From contig JAFEGM010000006.1 in NCBI GenBank assembly GCA_018240025.1, positions 224,489 through 281,936 of the forward strand: a stretch of 57,448 nucleotides of DNA, given 5' to 3'. A model generated the notes under the pieces. That model worked only from the letters and a program-made list of their open reading frames with translations, searched no databases and had not been told where the DNA came from. Below are positions 32,966 through 42,077 of this stretch, piece by piece (the first letter of the stretch is position 1; each line of letters opens with the position of its first letter). The DNA is from Verrucomicrobiota bacterium (GTDB lineage Bacteria; Verrucomicrobiota; Verrucomicrobiia; Chthoniobacterales; SZAS-18). The translations under genes and the position numbers were made by a program.

Positions 32966-34015
32966 TCATTCGGCCGGACCGTCGAACTGCCCGAGCGGGC
33001 GAATGAGATTGGAGCCGAGCGGTCGGACGCGCTCGAAGACGCCCGGCGCGACCTGAGGCGCCTGGGCGTAGGCGCCGGTCAGCATTTCGAGGCGAGCATC
33101 GAGACTGTCGATGTAGTGCAGCGCGAAGGCCTCGGGGGTCTTGGGCAGGACGGGCGAGCCAAAGGCCAGCTCGCCGTGGTGCGAGACGATGAGATGAAGC
33201 AGATGCTGGCGGACGTCCTCGCTCCGGGGCTGCAGGCCTTCCCAAGCCTGAAAGGAGGGACCGTCGCGCAGCTCGCTCCAGAGTTTGTTCAGCAACTCGC
33301 AACCGATCATGATGTGGCCGAGGAGTTCGCCGGTCGTCGTGACCTCGATGCTGGTGCTGCGCTCCGGGGTGGGATTCTCCCACATCTTCCCGCAGTCGTG
33401 GAAGAGCACGCCGGCCAGGAGCAGATCGCGCCGCAGATGCGGATAGACCCCGCAGAGCGCAACCGCGGCGCGCATCATTTGCGTCGTGTGCTCGAGCAGT
33501 CCGCCGCGCCGGGCGTGGTGATTCATGCGGGCGGCCGAAGCGCGCCGGAAGCGGGGCCCGTGACGGTCGAGGAAGAGCAGGCAGAGCGCGCGGAGGCGGG
33601 GATCGGAGAGGCTGCCCAGCGTGCCCTGCAGCAGCGCGAAGTCGGCTTCCAGACGCCCGGCGCGGTCGGCGGTGCCGGCCAGCGCGGCTTCCACTTCCGA
33701 AGCGCTCAGCGGCCGGACCGCCAGAGCGCGGGGCTCCAGGCCGTAGCCGGGCTTGGGCACGAATTCGCCCGCCAGTTCGACCCAGTCGCGCGCCTGCAAC
33801 TCGCCGCAGTCGAGGAAGAATGGCGCATTGTTCCAGATGCGCAGGAGATCGCGCCCGGAGGCGTCGGAAAACTCCAGATCGTAGTACGGCTTGCCCTCGC
33901 GGGTCGTCTTGGCGTGCCGCGCCGTGATTTCCACGTGCAGGCGAGCCCGCAGCGGCGCCTCGCCCTGACCGGCCTGGGCGCGCCACTCGGCCACCGAGAG
34001 CAGTGGCTCACTCAT
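32966..34015 (-). CDS. HD domain protein, YhaM-like 3'-5' exoribonuclease family
   Basis: A 349-residue protein with an N-terminal OB-fold (about residues 22-100, ARLHVEITARHAKTTREGKPYYDLEFSDASG) and a C-terminal HD phosphohydrolase domain. The metal motif appears as GGLLEHTTQMMRAA and, further on, LLAGVLFHDCGKMWE and VSHHGELAFGSP. OB plus HD is the layout of YhaM, a 3'-5' exoribonuclease with a nucleic-acid-binding OB domain. The match to the subfamily is by architecture only. Its ATG overlaps the upstream GNAT gene by eight bases. Confidence 0.82.
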   Translation of the reverse strand: MSEPLLSVAEWRAQAGQGEAPLRARLHVEITARHAKTTREGKPYYDLEFSDASGRDLLRIWNNAPFFLDCGELQARDWVELAGEFVPKPGYGLEPRALAVRPLSASEVEAALAGTADRAGRLEADFALLQGTLGSLSDPRLRALCLLFLDRHGPRFRRASAARMNHHARRGGLLEHTTQMMRAAVALCGVYPHLRRDLLLAGVLFHDCGKMWENPTPERSTSIEVTTTGELLGHIMIGCELLNKLWSELRDGPSFQAWEGLQPRSEDVRQHLLHLIVSHHGELAFGSPVLPKTPEAFALHYIDSLDARLEMLTGAYAQAPQVAPGVFERVRPLGSNLIRPLGQFDGPAE

Positions 34016-34457
34016 TGAGCTTCATCCGGAAATGAAAGCTGGAGATGTGCATGCGCTGCCGGAAGTAAAAGCGGTGCGCGGCGGTGCGCTGCACGCCGGA
34101 GTCGAGCTCGAGCGTCTTGCATTCCTGGTCGCGTGCATGCCGGGCCAGCCACTCGAACAGGTGCTTGCCATAACCGCGCGAGCGCCGGTCCTCGGCGGTC
34201 ACGATGTCGTCGACGTACAACGTGCGTCCCGTGACCAGGAGCTGCATGATGCGGAAGCCGGCCACGGCCATGACCTCGCCTTCGTCCTCGACGTAGACGA
34301 GCCGGTAGCCGTCCTGCTCGTCCTGTCGTCTCACAGCGCGCATGAAGGCCTCCTGCGTGAGGTGCGGTCGGAGTTCGACCATGACGCGATAGCAGCGCTC
34401 CAACTCGGAGTTGGTGCCGGCAAAGCGAACGACCCATTGATGAGCGGCGGATGGCAT
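34008..34457 (-). CDS. GNAT family N-acetyltransferase
   Basis: A 149-residue acetyltransferase. The GNAT core is VEDEGEVMAVAGFRIMQLLVTGRTLYVDDIVTAEDRRSRGYGKHLFEWLARHAR, in which RRSRGYGKHL is the acetyl-CoA loop. The end KTLELDSGVQRTAAHRFYFRQRMHISSFHFRMKL is typical of the family. The substrate is unknown. It overlaps the YhaM-like gene by eight bases, so the two are translated from one message. Confidence 0.9.
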   Translation of the reverse strand: MPSAAHQWVVRFAGTNSELERCYRVMVELRPHLTQEAFMRAVRRQDEQDGYRLVYVEDEGEVMAVAGFRIMQLLVTGRTLYVDDIVTAEDRRSRGYGKHLFEWLARHARDQECKTLELDSGVQRTAAHRFYFRQRMHISSFHFRMKLNE

Positions 34458-34550
34458 CGCGAAAAAGGAGGAAAGGAAGAAAGTGGCAGAATGACGGAGG
34501 AAGCGGCGGGGCGAAAGCGAAAAGCACCGCGGTCCGCGGCGGGGCGCACC

Positions 34551-34982
34551 TCAGGCCTCCAGCCGGGCCTTGAAGGTGGCCAGCGTGCGCCGCGCCACAG
34601 CATCGATGAATCCGCTGATGACCCGCTCGGCCACCGGCGCGAGGGGCGGAAAGCGGAACTTCAGCGCATGGGAAATGCAGACGCGCACTCCTTCCGCCTG
34701 CGGGGTGTACGTCCAGATGACGTGCATGCCCTTGGTCCATTTGCGCAGGTGGCGGAAATGCACCTCCAGGCGCTCGCGGTCGATGGAGAGATCGGAGGTC
34801 CAGGACAGGGGAATGCGGCCCGCCCAGCAGGCCATGTCGACGACCCCGCCGTCGGGCCGACGCTCGGTGAAGCGGACCCAACGGTAGTGCGGCAGCATCT
34901 CGGGCCAGCGCGCCAGATCGGAGGTCACCTCGAAGATCCGCTCGCGCGGGGCGCGGATGACGATGTCGGTTTCGGTATGCAT
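34551..34982 (-). CDS. SRPBCC/START-like protein
   Basis: A 143-residue protein with the helix-grip fold of the SRPBCC superfamily (polyketide cyclase/dehydrase type). It begins with TETDIVIRAPRERIFEVTSDLARWPEMLPHYRWVRF, in which the first strand and the short helix DLARWPEMLPHY form the entrance of a lipid- or ligand-binding cavity, and it ends with a long C-terminal helix (ISGFIDAVARRTLATFKARLE). The ligand is unknown. The gap to the GNAT gene (94 bases) holds purine-rich repeat-like sequence (GGAGGAA occurs twice). Confidence 0.82.
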   Translation of the reverse strand: MHTETDIVIRAPRERIFEVTSDLARWPEMLPHYRWVRFTERRPDGGVVDMACWAGRIPLSWTSDLSIDRERLEVHFRHLRKWTKGMHVIWTYTPQAEGVRVCISHALKFRFPPLAPVAERVISGFIDAVARRTLATFKARLEA

Positions 34983-35004
34983 GCTTGGGCGGAGTGCTCC
35001 GCCG

Positions 35005-36150
35005 TCAGCGGGATTCGCTGGTGAGAATCGCCAGCACGTCGGGATCGCCGGCCAGCTTGCGGAAGAGCACGTCTCCCCGCATTTCGCGCCAGAGCCACGA
35101 AGGGGCCTCATTACGCACCCGTTCCAGCAGCGCCAGACCACCCTTGGTGTCTGCCACGAGCAGCAGTGCGGCGGCGGCGGCAGCCAGCTTGGCCGGCGGC
35201 GCATACGACTTCTTGGCGTCGGCCAGAATCTCCTGGGCTGCAGTCCCCCGCGGGTCGAGCTCGGCGAGGGCGAGGTCGAGCTTGAAGCGGTAGAGATCGC
35301 GGTCGGCCCGGTCGTGATCGCGCCGCAGCGCGCCTTGGAGCGCGTCCACCGCCTGCGTCAGCTTCCCCTGTTTGCGCAGCGTCTCGCCAATGCCGTAGTA
35401 CGTGCGGCCGTCGAACGGATCGGCATCCACCGCCTCGCGGAACATGGCCTCGGCCATCGGCCACTCCTGCTTGGTGGCCGCCAGCAGCGCGCGCAGATTG
35501 CGGGACTCGGCGCGGCGTTCCTCGCGCTGGACCGACTCCGCCAGGAACTGCTCGGCCTCCAGATAGGCACCGCGGCGGACGGCCAGCTTGGCCCGACGCA
35601 GGAGGAGGCCCGGCGTGGTGGGGGAAATCTGCTGGATTTCGGCCAGCACGGCATCGGCCGTGGCCAGGTCGCCGGCCGCCTCGGCCTTGAGCGCTTTCTC
35701 GACCAACTCCACTCCGTTCGCCGGTAACGCCTCTGGTGCCCGCGGGCCCTTCGGCTTGGCGCGCTCCGCCTCGGCCGCCTGATTCCGCAGAATGCGCTCG
35801 GCGGCTTCCTTTTCCGCCCGGGTGTAGCCGAATTGCCAGCCCAAGGCGGCCCCGCCGGCCAGCAGCAGAGTCAGGAGGATGGCTTGCCCCAAAATGCGCG
35901 GCGCGCGCGCCCCGACCGTCTCGCGCAGCAGTTCCTTCTCCGGTGCGAGGGACAGCGCGAGCGAGCGGGGATCCGCCCCGGGGGCGTACTTCTCGCCCTC
36001 CTCGAAGGTCTTCTCGACCCCCGTTTCGGGATCGACCGCCACCGCCGGCGGCGCGATTTCCCGGCGTTCCGCCCGCACCGCGCGCTCGAAGCGGGGGCCG
36101 GTGCGGAGGTTGCGCGGGTCGGGCGAGGGGTCGCGTTTGGCGTCAGACAC
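35005..36150 (-). CDS. TPR-containing membrane protein
   Basis: A 381-residue protein. The N-terminal part (DPSPDPRNLRTGPRFERAVRAERREIAPPAVAVDPETGVEKTFEEG, charged) is followed by one membrane helix (ILGQAILLTLLLAGGAALGWQFGY, about residues 90-113). A TPR region follows (ALKAEAAGDLATADAVLAEIQQISPTTPGLLLRRAKLAVRRGAYLEAEQFLAES, WPMAEAMFREAVDADPFDGRTYYGIGETLRKQGKLTQAVDALQGAL). Function unknown. The GTG at 36148-36150 is chosen because longer frames cross the divergent proB start. Confidence 0.77.
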   Translation of the reverse strand: MSDAKRDPSPDPRNLRTGPRFERAVRAERREIAPPAVAVDPETGVEKTFEEGEKYAPGADPRSLALSLAPEKELLRETVGARAPRILGQAILLTLLLAGGAALGWQFGYTRAEKEAAERILRNQAAEAERAKPKGPRAPEALPANGVELVEKALKAEAAGDLATADAVLAEIQQISPTTPGLLLRRAKLAVRRGAYLEAEQFLAESVQREERRAESRNLRALLAATKQEWPMAEAMFREAVDADPFDGRTYYGIGETLRKQGKLTQAVDALQGALRRDHDRADRDLYRFKLDLALAELDPRGTAAQEILADAKKSYAPPAKLAAAAAALLLVADTKGGLALLERVRNEAPSWLWREMRGDVLFRKLAGDPDVLAILTSESR

Positions 36151-36250
36151 GCGGGAGAGTTGCTGGCGGAGGGTTGATGGTGGATGGCAGGGCGAGCCGC
36201 CGAACGCGGCATTCATCGACCATCCCCTTCGTCCCAGCAACTCCCGCCCC

Positions 36251-37018
36251 GTGGCTTCCCGTTTCGTCATCAAACTCGGAACCGGGCTCCTGACCGAGCC
36301 CGGCGGCGCCGGTTTGGATCTCCGCCAGTTCCGCCGCCTCACCCGTGAAATCGCCGGACTCGTCGCCGACGGACATCAGTGCGTGGTCGTGAGCAGCGGG
36401 GCGGTCGGGGCCGGGCTGATGGCGCTGGGGCTGGCCGAGCGTCCGACCGAGCTGGCCCGCATCCAAGCGTGCGCGGCCATCGGGCAGTCGCGGCTGATGC
36501 GACTCTACGGCGCGCTCTTCGCCCGCCGCGGCCTGCTCGTCGCGCAGGTGCTGTTGACGCATTCCGATCTCGATTCCCGTATTTGCTACGGCAACGCGCG
36601 CAACACGCTCGAGGAACTGCTCGGCTCGGGGCGGGTGGTGCCGATCATCAACGAGAACGACACCGTGGCGGTGGAGGAGCTGCGCTTCGGGGACAATGAC
36701 CGGCTGTCGGCCGAGGTGGCGTGTCTCGTGCGGGCGAATTTGCTGATCGTGCTGACCAGCGCCAACGGCCTGACGCGCGACGGCCGGCCGGACAGCGAGC
36801 CTATTCCGGAAGTCGAGGATGTGGCGTCGGTCATGCAATTCGCCAGCGGCAGCACCGGACGCTTCAGCGTCGGCGGGATGGGCTCGAAGCTGCAGGCGGT
36901 GAAGCTGGCCGTCGATGCGGGCATTCCGGCGGTCATTGCGCACGGCCGGACTCCGGGGCTGCTGGGCCGGATTGCCGCCGGGGAGGCGGTGGGCACGCAT
37001 TTTTCCGCCAAGCGATGA
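36251..37018 (+). CDS. proB: Glutamate 5-kinase ProB (no PUA domain)
   Basis: A 255-residue amino-acid kinase that phosphorylates glutamate in the first step of proline synthesis. The kinase fold is intact: FVIKLGTGLLT, VVVSSGAVGAGL, VVPIINENDTVAVEELRFGDNDRLSAEVA and GRFSVGGMGSKLQAVKLAVDAGIPAVIAHG. The C-terminal PUA domain of longer ProB proteins is absent, so it is the short form. A GTG start is used; no ATG fits. The stop overlaps the ATG of proA by four bases. Confidence 0.94.
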   Translation: MASRFVIKLGTGLLTEPGGAGLDLRQFRRLTREIAGLVADGHQCVVVSSGAVGAGLMALGLAERPTELARIQACAAIGQSRLMRLYGALFARRGLLVAQVLLTHSDLDSRICYGNARNTLEELLGSGRVVPIINENDTVAVEELRFGDNDRLSAEVACLVRANLLIVLTSANGLTRDGRPDSEPIPEVEDVASVMQFASGSTGRFSVGGMGSKLQAVKLAVDAGIPAVIAHGRTPGLLGRIAAGEAVGTHFSAKR

Positions 37019-38274
37019 ACCTGGCCGACGAAATCGAGGAATTGGGCCGTCGGTCCCGCGCGGCGGCGCGCCAGTTGGCCATCGCTCCGCGCGCCGCGAA
37101 GGACGCGGCCTTGGAGGCGGTGGCGGCGGCGATCGAGGCGAACGCGGAGCGGGTTCTGGCGGCCAACGCGGCGGACGTGGAGGCGGCTGCACACCGCGGA
37201 GTCGCGGAGGCGATGCTCGACCGCCTGCGGCTCGACGCGACGCGGCTGGCGAAGATCGCCCGGCAGGTGCGCGACGTGGTGCAACTGCCCGACCCCGTCG
37301 GCGAAGTCCTGCGCGCCTGGTCGCCGCCGAGCGGGATTCGGATCGAGAAGCGCCGCGTGCCGATCGGCACGATCGGGATCATCTTCGAGTCGCGTCCGAA
37401 CGTCACCATCGACGCCGCCGCTCTCTGCCTGAAGACCGGCAACGCCACCATCCTGCGCGGAGGCAGTGAGGCATTGCACTCGAATCTCGCCCTGGCGGAG
37501 TGTCTGCGCACCGGGCTCGGCGCCGCCGGACTGCCGGCCGACGGCGTGCAGCTGATCGGCCGGACGGAGCGCGAGGCGGTGAAGCTGCTGGCACAGCTCG
37601 ATCGCTGGCTGGACGTCATCATTCCCCGCGGCGGCGAGGCGCTCATCCGCACGGTGGTCGAACACGCCCGCATGCCGGTGATCAAACACTACACCGGACT
37701 TTGCATTCTCTACGTCGACGCCGCGGCCGACCTCCCGATGGCCGCGCGTCTGGCGGTCGATGCGAAGGTCCGCCGTCCGGGGGTCTGCAATGCCATCGAG
37801 ACGCTGCTGGTGCATCGCGCCGTGGCTCCCGATTGGCTGCCTGTCCTCGGGGCCGAAATGCGCGCCCACGGGGTCGAACTGCGGGCGGATCCCGCGGCTC
37901 AGGCGCTGCTCGGCGCAGAATGTCGTTTGGCGGAGGAGGCCGATTGGGACACCGAGTTCCTCGATCTCCGGCTCGCAGTGAAGGTGGTCGATTCCCTCGA
38001 CGAGGCGCTGGAGCACATCCAGCGCCACGGCTCGCATCACAGCGATGCCATCGTCACGCGCGACCCCGCCACGGCCGAGCGTTTCCTGAACGAGGTCGAC
38101 TCGGCCACGGTGTATTGGAATGCGAGTACCCGCTTCACCGACGGCGGCGAATTCGGCTTCGGCGCGGAGATCGGCATCAGCACCGACAAGCTGCATGCGC
38201 GTGGCCCCATGGGGCTGGAGGAGCTGACCACCTACAAGTATCTGATCCGCGGCACGGGCGAGGTGCGCGGCTGA
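37015..38274 (+). CDS. proA: Glutamate-5-semialdehyde dehydrogenase ProA
   Basis: A 419-residue enzyme that reduces gamma-glutamyl phosphate to glutamate-5-semialdehyde with NADPH, the second step of proline synthesis. The aldehyde-dehydrogenase fold is clear: VPIGTIGIIFESRPNVTIDAAALCLKTGNATILRGGSEALHSN, DVIIPRGGEALIRTVVEHARMPVIKHYTGLCILYVD and the catalytic cysteine region KVRRPGVCNAIETLLVHR. The end DSATVYWNASTRFTDGGEFGFGAEIGISTDKLHARGPMGLEELTTYKYLIRG is the ProA C-terminus. Translation is coupled to proB. Confidence 0.96.
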   Translation: MNLADEIEELGRRSRAAARQLAIAPRAAKDAALEAVAAAIEANAERVLAANAADVEAAAHRGVAEAMLDRLRLDATRLAKIARQVRDVVQLPDPVGEVLRAWSPPSGIRIEKRRVPIGTIGIIFESRPNVTIDAAALCLKTGNATILRGGSEALHSNLALAECLRTGLGAAGLPADGVQLIGRTEREAVKLLAQLDRWLDVIIPRGGEALIRTVVEHARMPVIKHYTGLCILYVDAAADLPMAARLAVDAKVRRPGVCNAIETLLVHRAVAPDWLPVLGAEMRAHGVELRADPAAQALLGAECRLAEEADWDTEFLDLRLAVKVVDSLDEALEHIQRHGSHHSDAIVTRDPATAERFLNEVDSATVYWNASTRFTDGGEFGFGAEIGISTDKLHARGPMGLEELTTYKYLIRGTGEVRG

Positions 38275-38299
38275 CCGGCTCTACCGGCTGCAGACAAAG

Positions 38300-38315
38300 T
38301 TCGTTGGCCAACGAA
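38300..38315. promoter_or_regulatory. Perfect 16-bp palindrome, possible operator
   Basis: TTCGTTGGCCAACGAA equals its own reverse complement. It lies 26 bases after the proA stop and 44 bases before the start of the DMT transporter gene. The position and perfect symmetry suit a dimeric repressor site; no T run follows, so a terminator is less likely. Confidence 0.45.
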
Positions 38316-38358
38316 TGAATCCTGCTGGCGCGTGGGGCGGTCCGGCGAATCGTGGCGC

Positions 38359-39285
38359 ATGGCGACATCGGCACGAACGGGCAGGGCGGAGGAAGGGGCC
38401 GGGGCCGCGGAGACACCGCCGGATTACCTGTGGGCGCTCTCCTTGGTGGCGGCGACCTTCTTCATGGGCTCGTCGTTCATCGCGGGCAAGATTCTGCTGC
38501 GCAGCATTCCGCCGCTGCCGCTGCTGGGCTGGCGGTTCCTGGCTGCGGCAATGTTGGTGTGGGTGCTGGCGCGGCTGATCGAGCGGGATCCGGCTCCCCG
38601 GCTGAGCGCTCGTCAGCGCGGACTGGTGGCGGCGCTCGGGCTGCTCCAGACCGGGGCGAACATGACCTTCATGTTCCTGGCCTTGCGCCGCATTTCGCCG
38701 GCCGCGACGGCCATTCTGGCCTTCACGAATCCGCTCTGGGTGGCAGTGCTGGCCACGGTCTTCCTGCGCGAGCGGCTGCGGGCGGTGCAGGTGCTGGGGC
38801 TGCTGCTCGGACTCGGCGGGGTCGCGCTCGCCCTGGGGTTGGAGCGGGGCGAGGACTTCGGTGGACAGCTGCTCGCCCTGGGCTCGGCGCTGAGTTGGGC
38901 CTCGGCCACGGTGTTGCATCGCTGGGCCCGGCTGCCGCTCGGTCCCTGGCGGCTCAGCTTTTGGCAGATGCTGACTGGCTCGCTGGCCATCCTGCTCGTC
39001 GGCACGCTGGCCGGAGAGCACTGGCCCGCCCAGCTTTCGGCCTCGGACTGGGGCTGGTTCGCCTGGCTGGTCGGCCCCGGCTCGGCCGCCTCCTTCGGGC
39101 TTTGGTTTGTGGCGCTGCGCCGGGGTGGCGCCACCCGCTCGAGCGCCTTCCTCTTTCTCGCGCCGCTGTTCGCGGTGGCGCTTTCCCACTTCGTCCTCTC
39201 GACGCCCCTGAGCTTGGCGCAGTTGGCGGGCGGCGCGCTGGTGGCGGCGGCGCTTTACTTGGTCAACCGACCCACCCGGCGCTGA
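38359..39285 (+). CDS. EamA family DMT-superfamily transporter
   Basis: A 308-residue inner-membrane transporter with about ten helices in two EamA repeats. Repeat 1 starts ALSLVAATFFMGSSFIAGKILLRSIPPLPLLGWRFLAAAMLVW and ends with LLGLGGVALALG; repeat 2 starts GQLLALGSALSWASATVLHRWARLPLGPWRLSFWQM. Substrates of this family include amino acids and nucleotides, and none is predictable here. The ATG at 38359 is chosen over a GTG 27 bases upstream. It ends three bases from the convergent half-size DMT gene. Confidence 0.92.
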   Translation: MATSARTGRAEEGAGAAETPPDYLWALSLVAATFFMGSSFIAGKILLRSIPPLPLLGWRFLAAAMLVWVLARLIERDPAPRLSARQRGLVAALGLLQTGANMTFMFLALRRISPAATAILAFTNPLWVAVLATVFLRERLRAVQVLGLLLGLGGVALALGLERGEDFGGQLLALGSALSWASATVLHRWARLPLGPWRLSFWQMLTGSLAILLVGTLAGEHWPAQLSASDWGWFAWLVGPGSAASFGLWFVALRRGGATRSSAFLFLAPLFAVALSHFVLSTPLSLAQLAGGALVAAALYLVNRPTRR

Positions 39286-39288
39286 CGC

Positions 39289-39714
39289 TCATTTGGCCTC
39301 GGTCGGGGCCGCGCCGGGCGGCTCCTCCTTGGGCGGCACCACCAGGCACAGGCCCAGCAGAACCAGAGCGATCCCCGCCCAGCGCTGGGCGCTGATGTGC
39401 TCGCCCAAGATCAGCAGGGAGCTGACCGGCACCATGATGTGGACCATGTTGGAAAGGAGCGCCGCGATGTTGAGGGGGACGAGGCGGATGATCCAGAGCC
39501 AGGCGGCAAAGCTGGCGATCAGGCACGGGATAGCCATCCACGTCCATTTCGAGCCCAAGCCGGTCACGCCGAACCAGGATAGCCACGGAAAGGGCGGCGC
39601 AGCGTGGGCCGTGTCCCGGGCGCCCAGTTTCAGCAGGACCTCGGAAGCCGTGACCAACGCTTCGCAGACGAAGACGGCGAAGTAGGCGGTGCGCTGGGAG
39701 ACGGGTTGGGACAC
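39289..39714 (-). CDS. Half-size EamA/SMR-like membrane protein
   Basis: A 141-residue membrane protein with four helices, about the size of one EamA repeat or an SMR protein. Helices are FAVFVCEALVTASEVLLKLGA, WTWMAIPCLIASFAAWLWIIRLVPLNIAALLSNMVHIMVPVSSLLILGEHISA and WAGIALVLLGLCLVVP. The ILGEHISAQRWAGIALVLLG end is the EamA signature. A GTG start at 39712-39714 is chosen (VSQPVSQRTAYFAVF). As a single repeat it would have to form a dimer to transport. The substrate is unknown. Confidence 0.82.
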   Translation of the reverse strand: MSQPVSQRTAYFAVFVCEALVTASEVLLKLGARDTAHAAPPFPWLSWFGVTGLGSKWTWMAIPCLIASFAAWLWIIRLVPLNIAALLSNMVHIMVPVSSLLILGEHISAQRWAGIALVLLGLCLVVPPKEEPPGAAPTEAK

Positions 39715-39837
39715 GGCGGCGGAAGCTGCGGCAGGAGGCGGCGTTCGTCGAACTTGAACGCCGCAGACTTCGCCCCCCGCCGCCAACCCGTCCACGGCCA
39801 AAATGCGCCAGAATCTTCCCGAAAGTCGAAAACAGTC

Positions 39838-39865
39838 TTGCCAAAGCGGAGGCGAAAAAAATAAC
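39838..39865 (+). promoter_or_regulatory. Predicted promoter of the porin-cytochrome cluster
   Basis: TTGCCA (39838-39843), a 16-base spacer and AATAAC (39860-39865). The -10 hexamer lies four bases before the ATG at 39870 and 13 before a second in-frame ATG at 39879, so the transcript would be leaderless or nearly so, and translation from 39879 would fit best. Confidence 0.45.
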
Positions 39866-39869
39866 GCTG

Positions 39870-42071
39870 ATGGGAGCGATGTTCCGGTTATCTCCCACTG
39901 TCCTTCGCGCGTCCGAGGCCCGGCAGCGCATTGTCTCCGTACTGGCGGTCGGGGCGACCGCGGGTGCGTTTGCCCTGAGCGCAGCCGATCGGAAGAGTGA
40001 CTCCGTCCCCTCGACGCCTCCGCAGTCGCCTGCCCGGTTCAATCCGGACCCGGGCGGCCAGCAGACGCCGCTCCAGTCGAACAGCCCGCCGGAGGCCAAA
40101 CCGCTCCCTTCGCTTTTCACCCCCACCGTCCCGGTGGCTCCGGCTCGCTTTGACGACGACCTGCCTCCGCGGTTGCTCACCCTCCCGCGTGCGGCCGTCC
40201 GCCCGGTGGCTTCGGAGAAATACCAGAAGAAGTGGGATTTCTACCAGTTCCACTACCCGGAATACGCTCTCTCGAACAATCGCATCGGCCTGCTGCCGGG
40301 CTTCCAGCCGCTGACCGACCGCTGGACGCTCCCTGGCACCGGCCTCGGAGGGGTGGCCTTTCCCCGCTACAAGGACAAGCGCCTCGAGTCGACCTACGGC
40401 TACAAGATCTATTCGACCTTCGACCCCTATAAGCCCAGCCTTCTGAAGGGTGATTTCCCGATCTACAAGCAGGACATCTTCCTGAACCTGACCTTCATCG
40501 ATCAGTTCGAGATCGAGGCCCGGCGCGGTCAGGTCGGAGCGGGCGCCAGCTACGCGCGGCCCGGAAATTACGAGTTCTTCGGCCGGGGCGACTCCTATTC
40601 GATCATCAATAACCTCTCCGTTTGTATCGAGTTGTTCAAGGGTGAGACGGCCTTCAAGCCGGTGGAGTGGGCCTTCAAGATCACGCCGGTCTTCAATATC
40701 AATTTCTTCGAGTCGAACGAGAACAACGTGAAGCCCGACCCCCGCGGCGGCGCTTCCAATGGCAGCGTGAGCATTCCGCCGCCACCTCCGGGAACCATCC
40801 GCAATCCCGGCGACATCACGAACATCTTCGGACCGGGATTCATCCCGACCGGTCAGGACCTGGCCGGTACCCGCTACACGCGGCGCCTGCGCAACTCGGT
40901 CAACCTGCAGGAGGCGTTCTTCGAGTACCACCTGAAGGACTTGTCGACGGCCTACGACTTCATCTCGGTCAAGGCCGGCCTGCAGCACTTCAATTCCGAC
41001 TTCCGCGGCCTGATCTTCAACGACACGAACCTGGGTATTCGCCTTTTCGGCAATTACTATTCCAATCGCTGGCAGTACAACCTGGCCTACTTCTCCATGC
41101 GCGAGAAGGACACCTTCTCGGGGTTGAACCGCTTCGACGCCCGCGATCAAGATGTCATCATCGCCAACTTCTACCGCCAGGACACGATCTGGCTCGGCTA
41201 CACGGCGCAGTTCAGCTTCCACGCCAATATCGACCACGGCGGGCGGCACTACGACCGAAACGGTGCGATCACCCGGCCTTCCCCCATCGGGACGGTGGCG
41301 GACCATCAGGTCAATGCCTTCTATCTCGGCTGGGCGGGCGATGGCCACATCGGCAAGCTGAACATCTCCCACGCCTTCTACTGGGCGCTCGGCCAGGACA
41401 AGTTCAACGGCATCGCGGGCCGGAAGGTGGACATCAATGCCCAGATGTTTGCACTCGAACTCTCCTACGACCGCGACTGGCTGCGGCCCAAGTTCTCCTT
41501 CCTCTACGCCTCGGGCGACAACAAGTCGCGTGATCGTCGGGCCACCGGGTTCGATGCCATCAATGCGCAGCCGTTCTTCTTCGGCAATCCGTTCAGCTAT
41601 TTCGCGCGCCAGACAATCGGTCTCGGCAATACCGCCATCACGACCAAGACGGGGAACGGCATCCTGAATAATCTGCGCACGTCGCCCTTCGAGGGGCAGG
41701 CCAACTTCGTCAATCCCGGCACCCTCATCGCGGGGCTGGGACTCGACGTGGATGTGACCCCGCGTCTGAAGATGTCGCTCAATGCCAACTGGGTGCGTTT
41801 CGTCACGACCGACACGTTGAAGACAGCGCTTTTCGTCAATAAGGTGGATCGCGACCTCGGGTACGATCTGTCAGTGGGCTTCACCTACCGGCCGACCCTG
41901 ACGCAGAACATCATCATCACCGCGGGCTTCGGAGCGTTCATTCCGGGCGCCGGTTACCGGGACATCAACCGCCAGCTGACCCGCCAGGTGAACGGCTTTA
42001 CCGATGCCAATCCGGGACGGGTCGATCGGTTCCTCTACAGCGGAATCTTCGCGGTGACGCTCACGTATTAA
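39870..42071 (+). CDS. Outer-membrane beta-barrel (porin of a porin-cytochrome conduit)
   Basis: A 733-residue protein. The start has a signal-like hydrophobic stretch (IVSVLAVGATAGAFALSA) and a Pro-rich segment of about 65 residues. From about residue 115 on, the chain alternates in polarity like beta strands, with many aromatic girdle residues (for example WQYNLAYFSMREKDTF, WLGYTAQFSFHANIDHGG, MFALELSYDRDWLRPKFSFLYASG). It ends in VTLTY, so the last residue is aromatic as expected for barrel assembly. It is six bases upstream of the decaheme cytochrome gene. It would act as the sheath through which the cytochrome passes the outer membrane. An in-frame ATG at 39879 is an equally good start. 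No other barrel family was recognised. Confidence 0.82.
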   Translation: MGAMFRLSPTVLRASEARQRIVSVLAVGATAGAFALSAADRKSDSVPSTPPQSPARFNPDPGGQQTPLQSNSPPEAKPLPSLFTPTVPVAPARFDDDLPPRLLTLPRAAVRPVASEKYQKKWDFYQFHYPEYALSNNRIGLLPGFQPLTDRWTLPGTGLGGVAFPRYKDKRLESTYGYKIYSTFDPYKPSLLKGDFPIYKQDIFLNLTFIDQFEIEARRGQVGAGASYARPGNYEFFGRGDSYSIINNLSVCIELFKGETAFKPVEWAFKITPVFNINFFESNENNVKPDPRGGASNGSVSIPPPPPGTIRNPGDITNIFGPGFIPTGQDLAGTRYTRRLRNSVNLQEAFFEYHLKDLSTAYDFISVKAGLQHFNSDFRGLIFNDTNLGIRLFGNYYSNRWQYNLAYFSMREKDTFSGLNRFDARDQDVIIANFYRQDTIWLGYTAQFSFHANIDHGGRHYDRNGAITRPSPIGTVADHQVNAFYLGWAGDGHIGKLNISHAFYWALGQDKFNGIAGRKVDINAQMFALELSYDRDWLRPKFSFLYASGDNKSRDRRATGFDAINAQPFFFGNPFSYFARQTIGLGNTAITTKTGNGILNNLRTSPFEGQANFVNPGTLIAGLGLDVDVTPRLKMSLNANWVRFVTTDTLKTALFVNKVDRDLGYDLSVGFTYRPTLTQNIIITAGFGAFIPGAGYRDINRQLTRQVNGFTDANPGRVDRFLYSGIFAVTLTY

Positions 42072-42077
42072 GAAGCT

